Translations under genes and position numbers: made by a program
Part shown: in pieces, positions 8,153 through 17,148 of the stretch
Numbering within the stretch: the stretch's first letter is position 1
Layout: the number at the start of each line of letters is the position of its first letter
The notes under the pieces: model-generated
Told to the model about the DNA's origin: nothing
The model's input: the letters and a program-made list of their open reading frames with translations, nothing else
The model's database searches: none
Assembly: GCA_021443335.1 (NCBI GenBank)
Contig: JABUUE010000005.1
Span: 23,007 to 63,091, forward strand
Reading direction: 5' to 3'
From: Bacteroidaceae bacterium
Lineage (GTDB): Bacteria; Bacteroidota; Bacteroidia; Bacteroidales; Bacteroidaceae
Length of the DNA stretch: 40,085 nt

Positions 8153-9429
8153 TACTTCTTAAACAGCACAAAGAAAGAGATAGCCACAACAAAAGCGTAA
8201 GCAGAGAAGATGAACCAGCATATCTCCCATCCTGCGCCATTGAACTCAGCGCGTGAAACCATTAGACCAGCGTCGTTCCATTCGCAGTAATGATTGAATA
8301 TCTGACCTGCTATCCATGTTCCTACGGCAGCGCCGAAGCCGTTTGTCATAAGCATAAACAAGCCCTGCGCACTGCCTCGCATTGAAGGTTCCGCCTCTTG
8401 CTCCACGAACAACGCTCCTGAGACATTGAAGAAGTCGAAAGCAACGCCATAAACGATGCACGAAGCAAAGAGGGCGACAATGCCAAGAACATTCTCTGTT
8501 GTGCCGACACCGAAGAAACCGAAACGCATTACCCAAGCAAACATCGCAATAAGCATAACATACTTAATGCCAAATCGTTTCAGAAAGAAAGGAATCATCA
8601 GGATACAAAGAGCCTCGGAAATCTGCGATACAGAGACAAGTAATGTAGGATTCTGAGCAAACCAACTATCGCTGATGGCGGAGAAACTATTTATATAAGG
8701 TGTGGCATAACCATTGGTAATTTGCAGACATACGCCCAAAAGCATTGAGAAGATAAAGAACAGCGCCATCTTTCGCTGCTTGAAAAGCACAAAGGCATCG
8801 AAGCCAATACGCTGTATAAGAGTCTTTTCGTCAGTCCCTTCGCTCTTGACGATAGGACACTGCTGCAAGGTAAAGCAATAGGCGCCAAGGATAAATCCGA
8901 GAACACCGCTCACCACAAGTTGCATATAGGTGAACTGTGCCGCCTCTTCCATGCCGAAAGTGACGAAATTAACAAACCACATTGTAGCGATAAAGCCCAC
9001 TGTTCCAAACACGCGGATAGGCGGAAAATCCTTCACCGTGTCGTAGCCTTCTCTCTTCAATATATTGAAAGCCACCGTGTTGGAAAGGGCAATCGTTGGC
9101 ATATAGAAAGCGATGGAAAGGATATACGGCACGAAGACGGATGCTATCGTCGGACTATCCATTGAGCCATTATAGGCAGTAAGTATCATTAATGCACCTG
9201 CCACTAAATGACAAAGGCCAAGAAGTCGCTGCGGCTGAATATATTTGTCGGCAATAATGCCCATAATGGCAGGCATGAATATTGACACTACTCCCTGCGC
9301 AACATAAAACCACGAGATATATTCTCCCAATCCCACGCGGCCAAGAAAGTTTCCTATACAAGTAAGATAAGCTCCCCACACAGCAAACTGCAGGAAATTC
9401 ATCAATGTCAAACGAAATTTTGTGCTCAT
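8152..9429 (-). CDS. MFS transporter of the nucleoside:H+ symporter type
   Basis: 425 residues with about 12 membrane segments. The N-terminus (FRLTLMNFLQFAVWGAYLTCIG) is characteristic of the NupG/XapB nucleoside symporter family, as is PAIMGIIADKYIQPQRLLG after helix 2. It is predicted to import nucleosides with protons across the inner membrane; the exact substrate is unknown. It lies 61 nt downstream of cysE on the same strand and may share its transcript. It ends in the 7975-8152 inverted repeat. Confidence 0.8.
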   Translation of the reverse strand: MSTKFRLTLMNFLQFAVWGAYLTCIGNFLGRVGLGEYISWFYVAQGVVSIFMPAIMGIIADKYIQPQRLLGLCHLVAGALMILTAYNGSMDSPTIASVFVPYILSIAFYMPTIALSNTVAFNILKREGYDTVKDFPPIRVFGTVGFIATMWFVNFVTFGMEEAAQFTYMQLVVSGVLGFILGAYCFTLQQCPIVKSEGTDEKTLIQRIGFDAFVLFKQRKMALFFIFSMLLGVCLQITNGYATPYINSFSAISDSWFAQNPTLLVSVSQISEALCILMIPFFLKRFGIKYVMLIAMFAWVMRFGFFGVGTTENVLGIVALFASCIVYGVAFDFFNVSGALFVEQEAEPSMRGSAQGLFMLMTNGFGAAVGTWIAGQIFNHYCEWNDAGLMVSRAEFNGAGWEICWFIFSAYAFVVAISFFVLFKK

Positions 9430-9490
9430 TATATTTTTCTTTACTGAATATTTTTATAAGGAGTTCATGAACTACTTGAACTTCTTATTA

Positions 9491-10351
9491 TTATACATTC
9501 TCCGTCACCCATTTATTGGCTCCGATAACTGTTCCCTTGCTTATTGTTATGCGGCCAAGGACTGTGGCATTGGAATAAACAATGACATCATCCTCGAGAA
9601 TAGGGTGGCGCGGTATTCCCTTTATCGGATTGCCGTCGGCATCGAGAGGGAATGATTTTGCTCCAAGCGTAACTCCCTGATACAGTTTAACATTGTTACC
9701 AATGATGCAAGTGCCTCCGATAACCACGCCCGTACCGTGGTCAATGCAGAAATGATGACCGATAGACGCTCCGGGATGTATGTCTATACCCGTTTCGGAA
9801 TGCGCCATTTCGGTAAGCATACGCGGTATCAGTGGCACGCCCATAACGAAAAGCTCATGGGCAAGCCTGTAGTTTGTCAAAGCCTTGATACATGGATAGC
9901 AAGCGATTATCTCGCTCTGGTTGTCGGCGGCAGGGTCGCCAAGATAAGCAGCCTCAATGTCCGTGGCAAGAACAGCCTTTATCATTGGCAGCTTGCCAAC
10001 AATGTCCGTGGCTATCTTCTTTGCCTTATTCTTCAGAATATCAAGCGTAACATGCTCGGCAGCAGGCACAGACTCGACGAAGCAAAGTCCGGCGAGGACC
10101 TGCTCTGTAAGCATCTTGTGCAGTCGCTCCACGCGGACACCAATATGATATTGTATCGTATTGATGTTAACATTGGAACGCCCATAGAATCCAGGGAAAA
10201 TAATGCTTCGCAGAATGTCGATAATGTTTTGAAGTTGCTCCTGCGATGGTAAAGGGTTGCCAAACTGCTGTTCGTGGAACAGTTGCTTCAGTTCTTTTGA
10301 ATCCGACAGTTTGTCAACAGTTGCTATCAGTGTTTGTGTTGTGTTGTCCAT
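9491..10351 (-). CDS. cysE: Serine O-acetyltransferase
   Basis: 286 residues; it acetylates L-serine with acetyl-CoA, the first step of cysteine synthesis. The C-terminal half is a left-handed beta-helix of hexapeptide repeats. The catalytic pair lies in GIDIHPGASIGHHFCIDHGTG, with His205 the base and the aspartates at 190 and 204. The long N-terminal helical region is as in EpsC-type enzymes of Bacteroidetes. Its ATG follows the stop of the upstream 90-aa gene directly (TAAATG), so the two are coupled. No cysteine synthase gene is in the window. Confidence 0.93.
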   Translation of the reverse strand: MDNTTQTLIATVDKLSDSKELKQLFHEQQFGNPLPSQEQLQNIIDILRSIIFPGFYGRSNVNINTIQYHIGVRVERLHKMLTEQVLAGLCFVESVPAAEHVTLDILKNKAKKIATDIVGKLPMIKAVLATDIEAAYLGDPAADNQSEIIACYPCIKALTNYRLAHELFVMGVPLIPRMLTEMAHSETGIDIHPGASIGHHFCIDHGTGVVIGGTCIIGNNVKLYQGVTLGAKSFPLDADGNPIKGIPRHPILEDDVIVYSNATVLGRITISKGTVIGANKWVTENV

Positions 10352-10624
10352 TTAGAAAAGGTTTCCTATCATATCCACGGCCTCGTCAACATCCTTGTTG
10401 AAGCCATCCACCAAGTCCTTGAAATACACCTTTGCAGGCATGCCCGGCTCAGGGTGGGAAATGCGGCTAATATAGTTCTGGTTAATCTGAATGATTGAGT
10501 TCAAGAGGTTGTCAACATTGGCGTTGTCAATGTTTTTCTCAAGCATTCCGGCAGCAAAAGTTTCTGATATCAGTTCAGCGCAAACATAATTAATAGTCTG
10601 CTTTAAATCGCGCTTATTTGCCAT
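10352..10624 (-). CDS. Small conserved-looking hypothetical protein coupled to cysE
   Basis: 90 residues, no signal peptide or membrane segment, mostly helical and acidic at the end ([18 protein letters not shown]). I do not recognise the family. It has its own promoter at 10653-10686 and its stop codon abuts the cysE ATG, so it is the leader gene of the cysE transcript. A role tied to serine or cysteine metabolism is only a guess from position. Confidence 0.75.
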   Translation of the reverse strand: MANKRDLKQTINYVCAELISETFAAGMLEKNIDNANVDNLLNSIIQINQNYISRISHPEPGMPAKVYFKDLVDGFNKDVDEAVDMIGNLF

Positions 10625-10652
10625 AGTGTATAGGTTTTTGTTTATTAGATGT

Positions 10653-10686
10653 TACAAAATTATGACAAAGATTTCATTCTTGCAAA
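10653..10686 (-). promoter_or_regulatory. Promoter of the 90-aa/cysE operon
   Basis: On the minus strand TTTG (10683-10686), a 20-bp spacer, then TAATTTTGTA (10653-10662), 29 nt before the start codon. Confidence 0.65.
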
Positions 10687-10726
10687 TATTTCCAATGTTT
10701 TTTTCAGTTTTACACAAAAAAAAGCG

Positions 10727-10736
10727 TAACTTTGCC
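10727..10736 (+). promoter_or_regulatory. -7 element of the phosphofructokinase gene
   Basis: TAACTTTGCC, 48 nt upstream of the ATG at 10785. Its position rules out the longer in-frame start at 10626, which precedes the promoter. Confidence 0.6.
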
Positions 10737-10784
10737 GCAAATTTCGACGAAGTTACTGCGAACACAAAACCAAAACATAATAAT

Positions 10785-12419
10785 ATGGCTAAAAGTGCAC
10801 TTCAACAAGCCCGCGCGGCTTATTCACCAAAACTCCCTGTAGCATTGCAGGGCGCTGTTGCCATCAAGGAAGGCAACCCAACACAAAGCGTAGATAACCA
10901 AGAGGAAATCAAGGCTCTCTTCCCTAACACTTACGGCATGCCTCTCATCGAGTTCGTTCCTGCAGAGAAGGCTAACGACGCGAAGATGAATGTTGGCGTT
11001 ATACTTTCTGGCGGTCAGGCTCCTGGTGGACACAATGTTATAACAGGTCTTTTCGACCAAATCAAGAAGCTCAACCCAGAGAATAAGCTCTACGGCTTCA
11101 TCCTTGGTCCTGGCGGTCTCGTTGACCACAACTATATGGAGATTACAGCAGAGTACATCGACGACTATCGCAACACTGGCGGTTTCGACATGATTGGCTC
11201 AGGTCGTACAAAGCTCGAGAAGACAGAGCAGTTTGACAAGGGTCTTGAAATCATCAAGGAGCTTGACATCAAGGCTGTTGTAATCATCGGTGGCGACGAC
11301 TCAAACACTAACGCTTGTGTGCTCGCTGAGTACTATGCACAAAAGAATACTGGCGTTCAGGTTATCGGTTGTCCAAAGACTATCGACGGCGACTTGAAGA
11401 ACGATCAGATTGAGACTTCTTTCGGTTTTGACACTGCTTGCAAGACTTACTCTGAGCTTATCGGTAATATTGAGCGCGACTGCAACTCATCTCGCAAATA
11501 CTGGCACTTCATCAAGCTCATGGGCCGCTCTGCATCTCATATCGCACTCGAGTGCGCCCTCCAGACACAGCCTAACATCTGCCTTATCTCTGAGGAGGTT
11601 GAAGCAAAGAACATGAGCCTCGACGATGTTGTTGAGTATATTGCAAAGGCTGTTGTAGCACGCGCAGAACAAGGCAACAACTATGGTAGCGTACTTATCC
11701 CAGAAGGACTTATCGAGTTTATTCCAGCAATCAAGCGCCTTATCGCTGAACTGAACGACATACTCGCTACAGAGGAGGCACAGCAGGTTACACGCACAGA
11801 GCAGGTTGACTTCGTAAAGCGTCACCTCTCAAAGGAGAACCTTGCAGTGTTCAACTCTCTCCCAACAGCTGTTGCTCGCCAGCTCGCTCTCGACCGCGAC
11901 CCACACGGAAACGTACAGGTTTCACTCATCGAGACAGAGAAGCTCCTCTCACAGATGGTTGGCGACAAGCTTCAGGACTGGAAGCGTGAGGGCAAATACA
12001 ATGGTAAGTTCGCCGCTCTGCACCACTTCTTCGGCTACGAAGGTCGTTGCGCCGCTCCTTCTAATTTCGATGCCGACTACTGCTACGCTCTTGGAACATC
12101 AGCAGCACAGCTCATCGCTAACGGCAAGACTGGCTATATGGCTATCGTTAAGAACACAACAAAGCCTACAGACCAATGGATTGCAGGTGGTGTGCCTATC
12201 ACAATGATGATGAACATGGAGAAGCGTAACGGCGAGATGAAGCCTGTTATCCGCAAGGCCCTCGTAGAACTTGACGGCGCTCCATTCAAGAAGTTTGCCG
12301 CACAGCGTGAGAAATGGGCTGTTACTACATCATACGTATATCCAGGCCCAATACAGTACTGGGGACCAACAGAGGTTTGCGACCAGACGACAAAGACCCT
12401 TCAATACGAACACGAGTAA
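10785..12419 (+). CDS. Diphosphate--fructose-6-phosphate 1-phosphotransferase (PPi-PFK)
   Basis: 544 residues, the long PFP type. It reversibly phosphorylates fructose 6-phosphate using pyrophosphate, acting in both glycolysis and gluconeogenesis. Visible motifs: GGQAPGGHN (76-84), GGDDSNTN (169-176) where GGDD instead of GGDG marks PPi rather than ATP use, [10 protein letters not shown] (197-206) with the catalytic aspartates, and [19 protein letters not shown]. The ATG at 10785 follows the promoter at 10727 and begins the conserved [15 protein letters not shown]. Codon use is biased towards a few codons (for example CTC, GTT, AAG), as expected for a highly expressed gene. It is monocistronic with a terminator at 12430. 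Confidence 0.95.
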   Translation: MAKSALQQARAAYSPKLPVALQGAVAIKEGNPTQSVDNQEEIKALFPNTYGMPLIEFVPAEKANDAKMNVGVILSGGQAPGGHNVITGLFDQIKKLNPENKLYGFILGPGGLVDHNYMEITAEYIDDYRNTGGFDMIGSGRTKLEKTEQFDKGLEIIKELDIKAVVIIGGDDSNTNACVLAEYYAQKNTGVQVIGCPKTIDGDLKNDQIETSFGFDTACKTYSELIGNIERDCNSSRKYWHFIKLMGRSASHIALECALQTQPNICLISEEVEAKNMSLDDVVEYIAKAVVARAEQGNNYGSVLIPEGLIEFIPAIKRLIAELNDILATEEAQQVTRTEQVDFVKRHLSKENLAVFNSLPTAVARQLALDRDPHGNVQVSLIETEKLLSQMVGDKLQDWKREGKYNGKFAALHHFFGYEGRCAAPSNFDADYCYALGTSAAQLIANGKTGYMAIVKNTTKPTDQWIAGGVPITMMMNMEKRNGEMKPVIRKALVELDGAPFKKFAAQREKWAVTTSYVYPGPIQYWGPTEVCDQTTKTLQYEHE

Positions 12420-12428
12420 AATAAAAAA

Positions 12429-12457
12429 GTCCCCCCTAACAAGCATTTAGGGGGGAT
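12429..12457 (+). terminator. Terminator hairpin after PPi-PFK
   Basis: CCCCCCTAA and TTAGGGGGG form a strong GC stem with a short loop 10 nt after the stop codon. No long T-run follows. Confidence 0.65.
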
Positions 12458-12509
12458 TATATGTTTAAGGTGAGTTCTACAAATTAACTCCCACCACATA
12501 ACCTTAACA

Positions 12510-13325
12510 ATGAAAAAGAGAAACGCAAGAAACACCACTAATAAGTTCCATCATAAGGATGGCTTTTGGGGTTCTTGCGTTTCTCTTAAAGGTATTATAG
12601 GCATCGGTGTAATCGTTGCACTTTATGTGTGGGGGTTCTATTATTTCTTTGTCAGCCCGACAGGTTTTCGCTGGCGCGCCCTCTTTGGCGACCCTGATTA
12701 TCCCAGCGGATATGAGATACGCGGCATAGACATCAGCCGCTATCAGGGTAAGATAAACTGGAAACAACTGCAATTCGCACGCATAGACAACTGTCCTCTG
12801 CGCTTCATTCTCGTAAAAGCGACCGAAGGATCCACAAAAACAGACCCTCGCTTCCGCTCCAATTTCTACAACGCCCGAGAATACGGCTTCAAGCGCGGCG
12901 CATATCATTTCTGGTCAAACACTTCCTCTGCTAAATCACAGGCGCGGTTCTTCTTGGACAAAGTGCCTCTTGAGAAAGGTGACCTTCCACCTGTGCTCGA
13001 TGTAGAGAAACTGCCAAAAGACAAAGACATCGAGGCGTTCCAACGCGACTTGCTCACATGGTTGCACGCCATTGAAGACGTTTACCACTGCAAGCCTATC
13101 ATCTATACCTACTACAAGTTTAAGCAGGACTACCTGAACACACCTGTCTTTGACCAATATCCTCTATGGATAGCCCACTATTACACAGAGGAAATGCAAT
13201 ACAAAGGGGAGTGGAAATTCTGGCAACATACCGACACCGGCAGACTGCCGGGAATAGAAGGTTATGTCGATTTCAACGTCTATAACGGTAGTTTCTATGA
13301 TCTTGAGAAGCTATGCATAGATTAA
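12510..13325 (+). CDS. Membrane-anchored GH25 (lysozyme-like) muramidase
   Basis: 271 residues. A short basic N-terminus and one membrane segment (about 26-48, GIIGIGVIVALYVWGFYYFF) precede a GH25 domain. Catalytic-site motifs are GIDISRYQG (D74) and PVLDVEK (D164, E166), with ILVKATEGS and AYHFW typical of the barrel strands. GH25 enzymes cleave the MurNAc-GlcNAc bond of peptidoglycan; anchoring in the inner membrane suggests wall remodelling from the periplasmic side. The 5' coding region carries a perfect 16-bp inverted repeat (12516-12531 / 12572-12587). The TRIC-type gene follows after 35 nt. Confidence 0.88.
   Translation: MKKRNARNTTNKFHHKDGFWGSCVSLKGIIGIGVIVALYVWGFYYFFVSPTGFRWRALFGDPDYPSGYEIRGIDISRYQGKINWKQLQFARIDNCPLRFILVKATEGSTKTDPRFRSNFYNAREYGFKRGAYHFWSNTSSAKSQARFFLDKVPLEKGDLPPVLDVEKLPKDKDIEAFQRDLLTWLHAIEDVYHCKPIIYTYYKFKQDYLNTPVFDQYPLWIAHYYTEEMQYKGEWKFWQHTDTGRLPGIEGYVDFNVYNGSFYDLEKLCID
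12516..12587. repeat. Perfect 16-bp inverted repeat inside the start of the GH25 gene
   Basis: AAGAGAAACGCAAGAA at 12516-12531 and its exact reverse complement at 12572-12587, separated by 40 nt that contain a smaller hairpin (CCATC / GATGG). It begins six bases after the A of the start codon. Confidence 0.85.
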
Positions 13326-13360
13326 TCTGCTCACCCCGCCCCACCCATCTCATCTGAACA

Positions 13361-13981
13361 ATGCTTGATTTCATAATAGAAATAGTCGGAACTATCGCGT
13401 TTGCCATTTCCGGTGTGCGACTGGCTGGAAGAAGAAACTATGACATTTTCGGTGGTTTCGTGCTTGCATGGGTCACTGCCGTTGGTGGCGGAACTTTGCG
13501 CGACACAATGCTCGGACAAACCCCATTTTGGATGACCAGCCCGATATACATAACATGCACATTCCTCGCCCTTATTCTTGTCCAGATATTTGCAAATCTC
13601 ATGGACAAGATGAACACTGCCTGGATATTCTTTGACACACTCGGACTTGCATTGTTCACCATCGCAGGCTTGCAAAAAACACTGGCATTAGGTCAGCCTA
13701 TGTGGGTAGCAATAATGATGGGCTGCATCACGGGTGTTGCCGGAGGTGTGATACGCGACATATTGGCAAGTATAAAGCCCGTCATCTTCCAAAAAGACAT
13801 ATACGCCATGTCGTCAATCCTCGGCGGATGCGTCTATGCGTTACTATTGTCTTGGAACATTGACCCGTGGGCAATATCCGCCATAACATTCTTCTTCATC
13901 GTTATCGTGCGACTTGTCGGCCTGCGCCTTAACATTGAACTACCAAAAATAAAAATAGACGCTAACAAGCGATACTCTTAG
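13361..13981 (+). CDS. TRIC/UPF0126-family membrane channel protein
   Basis: 206 residues with about seven membrane segments. Two internally related halves carry [13 protein letters not shown] and [10 protein letters not shown], the paired Gly-rich kinks of the trimeric intracellular cation channel (YicG-like, UPF0126) family, which forms monovalent-cation channels. Its cellular role in bacteria is unsettled. It lies between the GH25 gene (35 nt upstream) and pyrD (47 nt downstream) on one strand, so it may share a transcript with either. Confidence 0.85.
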   Translation: MLDFIIEIVGTIAFAISGVRLAGRRNYDIFGGFVLAWVTAVGGGTLRDTMLGQTPFWMTSPIYITCTFLALILVQIFANLMDKMNTAWIFFDTLGLALFTIAGLQKTLALGQPMWVAIMMGCITGVAGGVIRDILASIKPVIFQKDIYAMSSILGGCVYALLLSWNIDPWAISAITFFFIVIVRLVGLRLNIELPKIKIDANKRYS

Positions 13982-14028
13982 CATTCATTTATTTTGTTCA
14001 CCTACTTCAAACATTAACAATTAATATT

Positions 14029-14934
14029 GTGGCAAATCTAAAAGTAAACATCGGAGGATTAGAACTGCGTAATCCTGTAATGACCGCATCGGGAACATTT
14101 GGATACGGAATCGAGTATGCCGACTTTATGAACCTCGCCAGCATCGGAGGCGTCATCGTCAAGGGCACTACCCTACTCCCTCGTGAAGGAAACGACTACC
14201 CACGAATGGCAGAAACGCCAATGGGAATGCTCAATTGTGTAGGTCTGCAAAACAAAGGAGTTGATTATTTCTGCACCAACATATATCCGCAAATAAAAGA
14301 CATTGACACGAGAATGATTGTAAATGTCAGCGGAAATTCGCCTGATAATTATGCGGAATGTGCTGCTAAAGTGAACGAGCTGGAGAAGATTCCAGCTATC
14401 GAATTGAACATCTCCTGTCCAAATGTAAAGCAAGGTGGAATGGCTTTCGGCACATCCTGTGAAGGTGCAGCGGCTGTGGTAAAGGCTGTGCGTAAGGCAT
14501 ACAATAAGACACTTATAGTAAAACTCTCACCCAATGTCACTGACATTGTTTCCATAGCAAAGGCTGTGGAAGCGGAAGGAGCTGACGCAGTGTCGCTCAT
14601 AAACACATTGATGGGCACAAAGATAGACATCGAGAAGCGTAAGATTGTTCTTTCTATTGGAACAGGCGGTCTCAGCGGTCCATGCGTCAAGCCTGTCGCT
14701 GTGCGAATGGTTCATCAAGTTGCCAAGGCTGTTAAGATTCCAGTTGTAGGTCTCGGCGGCATATCATCAACAGAAGATGCCATCGAATTTCTCATGGCAG
14801 GCGCAACAGCCATTGAAATAGGAACCGCCAACTTCCTTGACCCTGCCATTTCCGAGAAGGTGGCAATAGGCATAAACGAATGGCTCGACAATCACGGAGT
14901 AAAAGATATTCACGAAATCATAGGCTGTGTCTGA
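14029..14934 (+). CDS. pyrD: Dihydroorotate dehydrogenase, catalytic subunit (class 1B type)
   Basis: 301 residues, a TIM-barrel FMN enzyme of pyrimidine synthesis. Motifs: [12 protein letters not shown] at the start, [13 protein letters not shown], the catalytic cysteine in [11 protein letters not shown] (Cys, as in family 1, not Ser as in class 2), and the FMN phosphate site VVGLGGISS. It uses a GTG start (14029) right before the conserved [16 protein letters not shown]. Class 1B enzymes normally pair with PyrK, often encoded just upstream; no pyrK is present in the window. Confidence 0.93.
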   Translation: MANLKVNIGGLELRNPVMTASGTFGYGIEYADFMNLASIGGVIVKGTTLLPREGNDYPRMAETPMGMLNCVGLQNKGVDYFCTNIYPQIKDIDTRMIVNVSGNSPDNYAECAAKVNELEKIPAIELNISCPNVKQGGMAFGTSCEGAAAVVKAVRKAYNKTLIVKLSPNVTDIVSIAKAVEAEGADAVSLINTLMGTKIDIEKRKIVLSIGTGGLSGPCVKPVAVRMVHQVAKAVKIPVVGLGGISSTEDAIEFLMAGATAIEIGTANFLDPAISEKVAIGINEWLDNHGVKDIHEIIGCV

Positions 14935-14938
14935 CACT

Positions 14939-15478
14939 ATGACACCACAACAGCGGCACAAGTGCATGAGCCGTATAAAGGGCAAGGACACAAAACCGGA
15001 AATGATTGTCCGCCGTTGGCTGTGGGGAGAGGGTTGGAGGTACCGACTCTATGTGAAAGGGTTTCCGGGAAAGCCAGACATTGTAATACGGAAGATAAAG
15101 ACTGTTATCTTCGTCAATGGTTGCTTCTGGCACGGCCATAATGTGCAGGCAACAGGCACAGAAGACGGGGCTTGCGGAGTAATAGAACTTACCGACAGCG
15201 ACTGCTGCAAGATTCCGCACACAAACCGTGAGTTTTGGCTGAAAAAGATAACCAACAACCGTATCCGGGATTATCGCAACTACTATTTTTACCAAAAGGA
15301 AGGATGGAGGGTACTTGTGGTTTGGGAGTGTATGCTGAAACCCAAACAAAGGGAGATAACCCTCAAAGCACTGTCACAACGACTAAACTCGATATTCCTT
15401 GATAGTGTCAGGAAACCTCAGCCATATAGTTTTACAGAAGATGAAGGCTATGCTATTGCAGCAGAACCAGAACAATAA
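14939..15478 (+). CDS. vsr: Very short patch repair endonuclease
   Basis: 179 residues from the ATG at 14939; a GTG at 14927 would overlap pyrD by 8 bp and add four residues. Vsr nicks 5' of T in T:G mismatches made by deamination of 5-methylcytosine. Family features are present: MSRIKGKDTKPEM at the start, FPGKPDIV with the catalytic Asp, NGCFWHGH, HTNREFWLKKI and VLVVWEC. The last 35 residues extend past the usual domain. Vsr genes usually sit beside a C5 methyltransferase; here the neighbours are pyrD and a convergent zinc-ribbon gene. Confidence 0.9.
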   Translation: MTPQQRHKCMSRIKGKDTKPEMIVRRWLWGEGWRYRLYVKGFPGKPDIVIRKIKTVIFVNGCFWHGHNVQATGTEDGACGVIELTDSDCCKIPHTNREFWLKKITNNRIRDYRNYYFYQKEGWRVLVVWECMLKPKQREITLKALSQRLNSIFLDSVRKPQPYSFTEDEGYAIAAEPEQ

Positions 15479-15513
15479 ATCCCAAACCAGTTTGGATAGC
15501 TGATTTGGGATTT
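15477..15513. terminator. Bidirectional terminator between vsr and the zinc-ribbon gene
   Basis: AAATCCCAAA (15477-15486) pairs perfectly with TTTGGGATTT (15504-15513). An alternative smaller stem, CCAAA/TTTGG, lies within the left half. The left arm overlaps the vsr stop codon. Confidence 0.75.
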
Positions 15514-15516
15514 AAT

Positions 15517-15810
15517 TTATGTCCAAAACTCTTCCGAGCCATCTTTCCTCATAAGTGTACCGCACTGTGGACATGTTGCGCCATCCCACATTCGGATTTT
15601 ATCAGAGCAACATTCGGGGCATAGTCGTCCTACAAGCGAATCGAAACTTGGAGCAATCTGCGAAATGATGCCACCGACAGTGATATTCCTTACCGCCTTG
15701 CAGTCCCCGCATACTATAGCCTCGATATGCTGTTTGAAGAAACCTACACCTTCATACTTTTCTGCCACACTATTGCACTGCGGACATCTATATCTCTGCT
15801 TTGTGGACAT
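15517..15810 (-). CDS. Small protein with zinc-ribbon CxxC pairs
   Basis: 97 residues with four CxxC pairs: CPQC near residue 9, CGDC near 34, CPEC near 64 and CPQC near 80. This predicts two zinc ribbons. No signal peptide or membrane segment. The family is not recognised. It lies 9 nt after the AmpG-like permease stop and is probably the last gene of the uxuA-to-permease transcript. Confidence 0.75.
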   Translation of the reverse strand: MSTKQRYRCPQCNSVAEKYEGVGFFKQHIEAIVCGDCKAVRNITVGGIISQIAPSFDSLVGRLCPECCSDKIRMWDGATCPQCGTLMRKDGSEEFWT

Positions 15811-15819
15811 CCCTAACGC

Positions 15820-17097
15820 CTATCCTCTTTTACCAAACTCCGGTTCTATCTTCACTAAGGCGGAAACAATAAATGTTACAGCGCACAGAGCCATCACAAT
15901 GATAAAGAACAACTCGTAGCCGACATTCTCCTGCAGCCAGCCAGAGATAAGTCCCGGTATCATCATTGACAGTGCCATAAACGCTGTACATAAAGCATAG
16001 TGAGAGGTCTTATGCTCTCCACGGCTATAATAAATAAGGTACATCATATATGCCGTGAAACCAAAGCCATATCCGAACTGCTCAACAGCAATGCAAGCAT
16101 TTATCAACAGGAAGTTTTCTGGCAAAGCAATACTCATATAGATATAAACAACATCCGGAAGAGTTATGGCGCAGACCATAGGCCACAACCATTTCTTCAA
16201 GCCATCGCGACTAACGAGCACGCCGCCAAGGATGCCGCCAAGCGTAAGTCCAAGAACGCCCACTGTACCTTGCACGAAACCTATCTCTTGCGGAGAAAGT
16301 CCAAGTCCGCCTGCGCTCTGCTGCTCAATGAGAAACAACGGAGTTATCTTTACCAAAAGGCCTTCAGGCATACGGTAAAGCAACATAAAGCACACGGCTA
16401 TAGCAACCTCCTTGACAGGCATCTTGGTAAAAAATGTTTTCAAAGTTGCCCATAATTCCTTCATCACATCGGCAACGGTGACATTGCCAGTCAATCCCTT
16501 GTCAGACTGCGGCTTAGGCAAAACCCTTGAATGCCACAAGACGACAGCAAGAAAAAGTCCTGCCAAGCCATAGAATATCAAACTCCACGAATACTTTATA
16601 CTACCTTTCATCCAAGTCTGGATATTACCGGCAAGCATAATAAGTACACCAGAGCCAAACAAAGAAGCAAGTCTGTAGAACGTACTGCGGATGCCGACAA
16701 ACATTGACTGCTCGCCTTCGTTAAGGCCAAGCATATAGAAGCCGTCGGCAGCCACATCATGAGTGGCACTTGAAAAGGCAAGAAGCCAGAAGAACGCTAT
16801 TGTTGCTTGTAGCCAAAAGTCTGTTGGAATCGTGAAGGCAATACCTGCAAAGGCCGCACCTATAAGTGCTTGCATCGTGATTATCCACCAGCGTTTTGTC
16901 TTCGCCATATCAATGAACGGACTCCATAAAGGTTTGATTGTCCAAGGAAGATAAAACATTGATGTGTAAAGGGCTATCTCAGTGTTGCTCAATTCAAACT
17001 GCTTGTACATCAACACTGCTACCTGCATTACGACCACATAAGGCAAACCCTCTGCGGAATACAATGATGGGACCCACGCCCAAGGAGATTTTGTCAT
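15820..17097 (-). CDS. AmpG-like MFS permease
   Basis: 425 residues from the ATG at 17097; longer in-frame starts run into the upstream hairpin repeat. About 12 membrane segments. The opening WVPSLYSAEGLPYVVV, then FYLPWTIKPLWSPFID and SSATHDVAADGFYM, match the AmpG family, whose best-known member imports anhydro-muropeptides from the periplasm for wall recycling. Substrate is inferred from family only. The gene directly upstream encodes a SpoIID-domain protein, which fits a peptidoglycan theme. Confidence 0.75.
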   Translation of the reverse strand: MTKSPWAWVPSLYSAEGLPYVVVMQVAVLMYKQFELSNTEIALYTSMFYLPWTIKPLWSPFIDMAKTKRWWIITMQALIGAAFAGIAFTIPTDFWLQATIAFFWLLAFSSATHDVAADGFYMLGLNEGEQSMFVGIRSTFYRLASLFGSGVLIMLAGNIQTWMKGSIKYSWSLIFYGLAGLFLAVVLWHSRVLPKPQSDKGLTGNVTVADVMKELWATLKTFFTKMPVKEVAIAVCFMLLYRMPEGLLVKITPLFLIEQQSAGGLGLSPQEIGFVQGTVGVLGLTLGGILGGVLVSRDGLKKWLWPMVCAITLPDVVYIYMSIALPENFLLINACIAVEQFGYGFGFTAYMMYLIYYSRGEHKTSHYALCTAFMALSMMIPGLISGWLQENVGYELFFIIVMALCAVTFIVSALVKIEPEFGKRG

Positions 17098-17109
17098 ATT
17101 ATATTTATT

Positions 17110-17145
17110 TAAGTTTCGCAAGTCAGAAACTTGCAAAACTTGAAT
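17110..17145 (-). repeat. Start-proximal hairpin repeat, copy B
   Basis: AAGTTTCGCAAGT (17111-17123) and ACTTGCAAAACTT (17129-17141) pair with one mismatch around a 5-nt loop. It lies 13 nt before the permease ATG and shares the flank ACTTGAATTA with copy A. Confidence 0.7.
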
Positions 17146-17148
17146 TAT

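Noticed and set aside
14029..14934. pyrD as class 2 (quinone-linked) enzyme
   Set aside because: The active-site residue is Cys in [11 protein letters not shown] and there is no N-terminal membrane helix, so class 1 fits; class 1B is favoured by length and motifs although pyrK is not adjacent.
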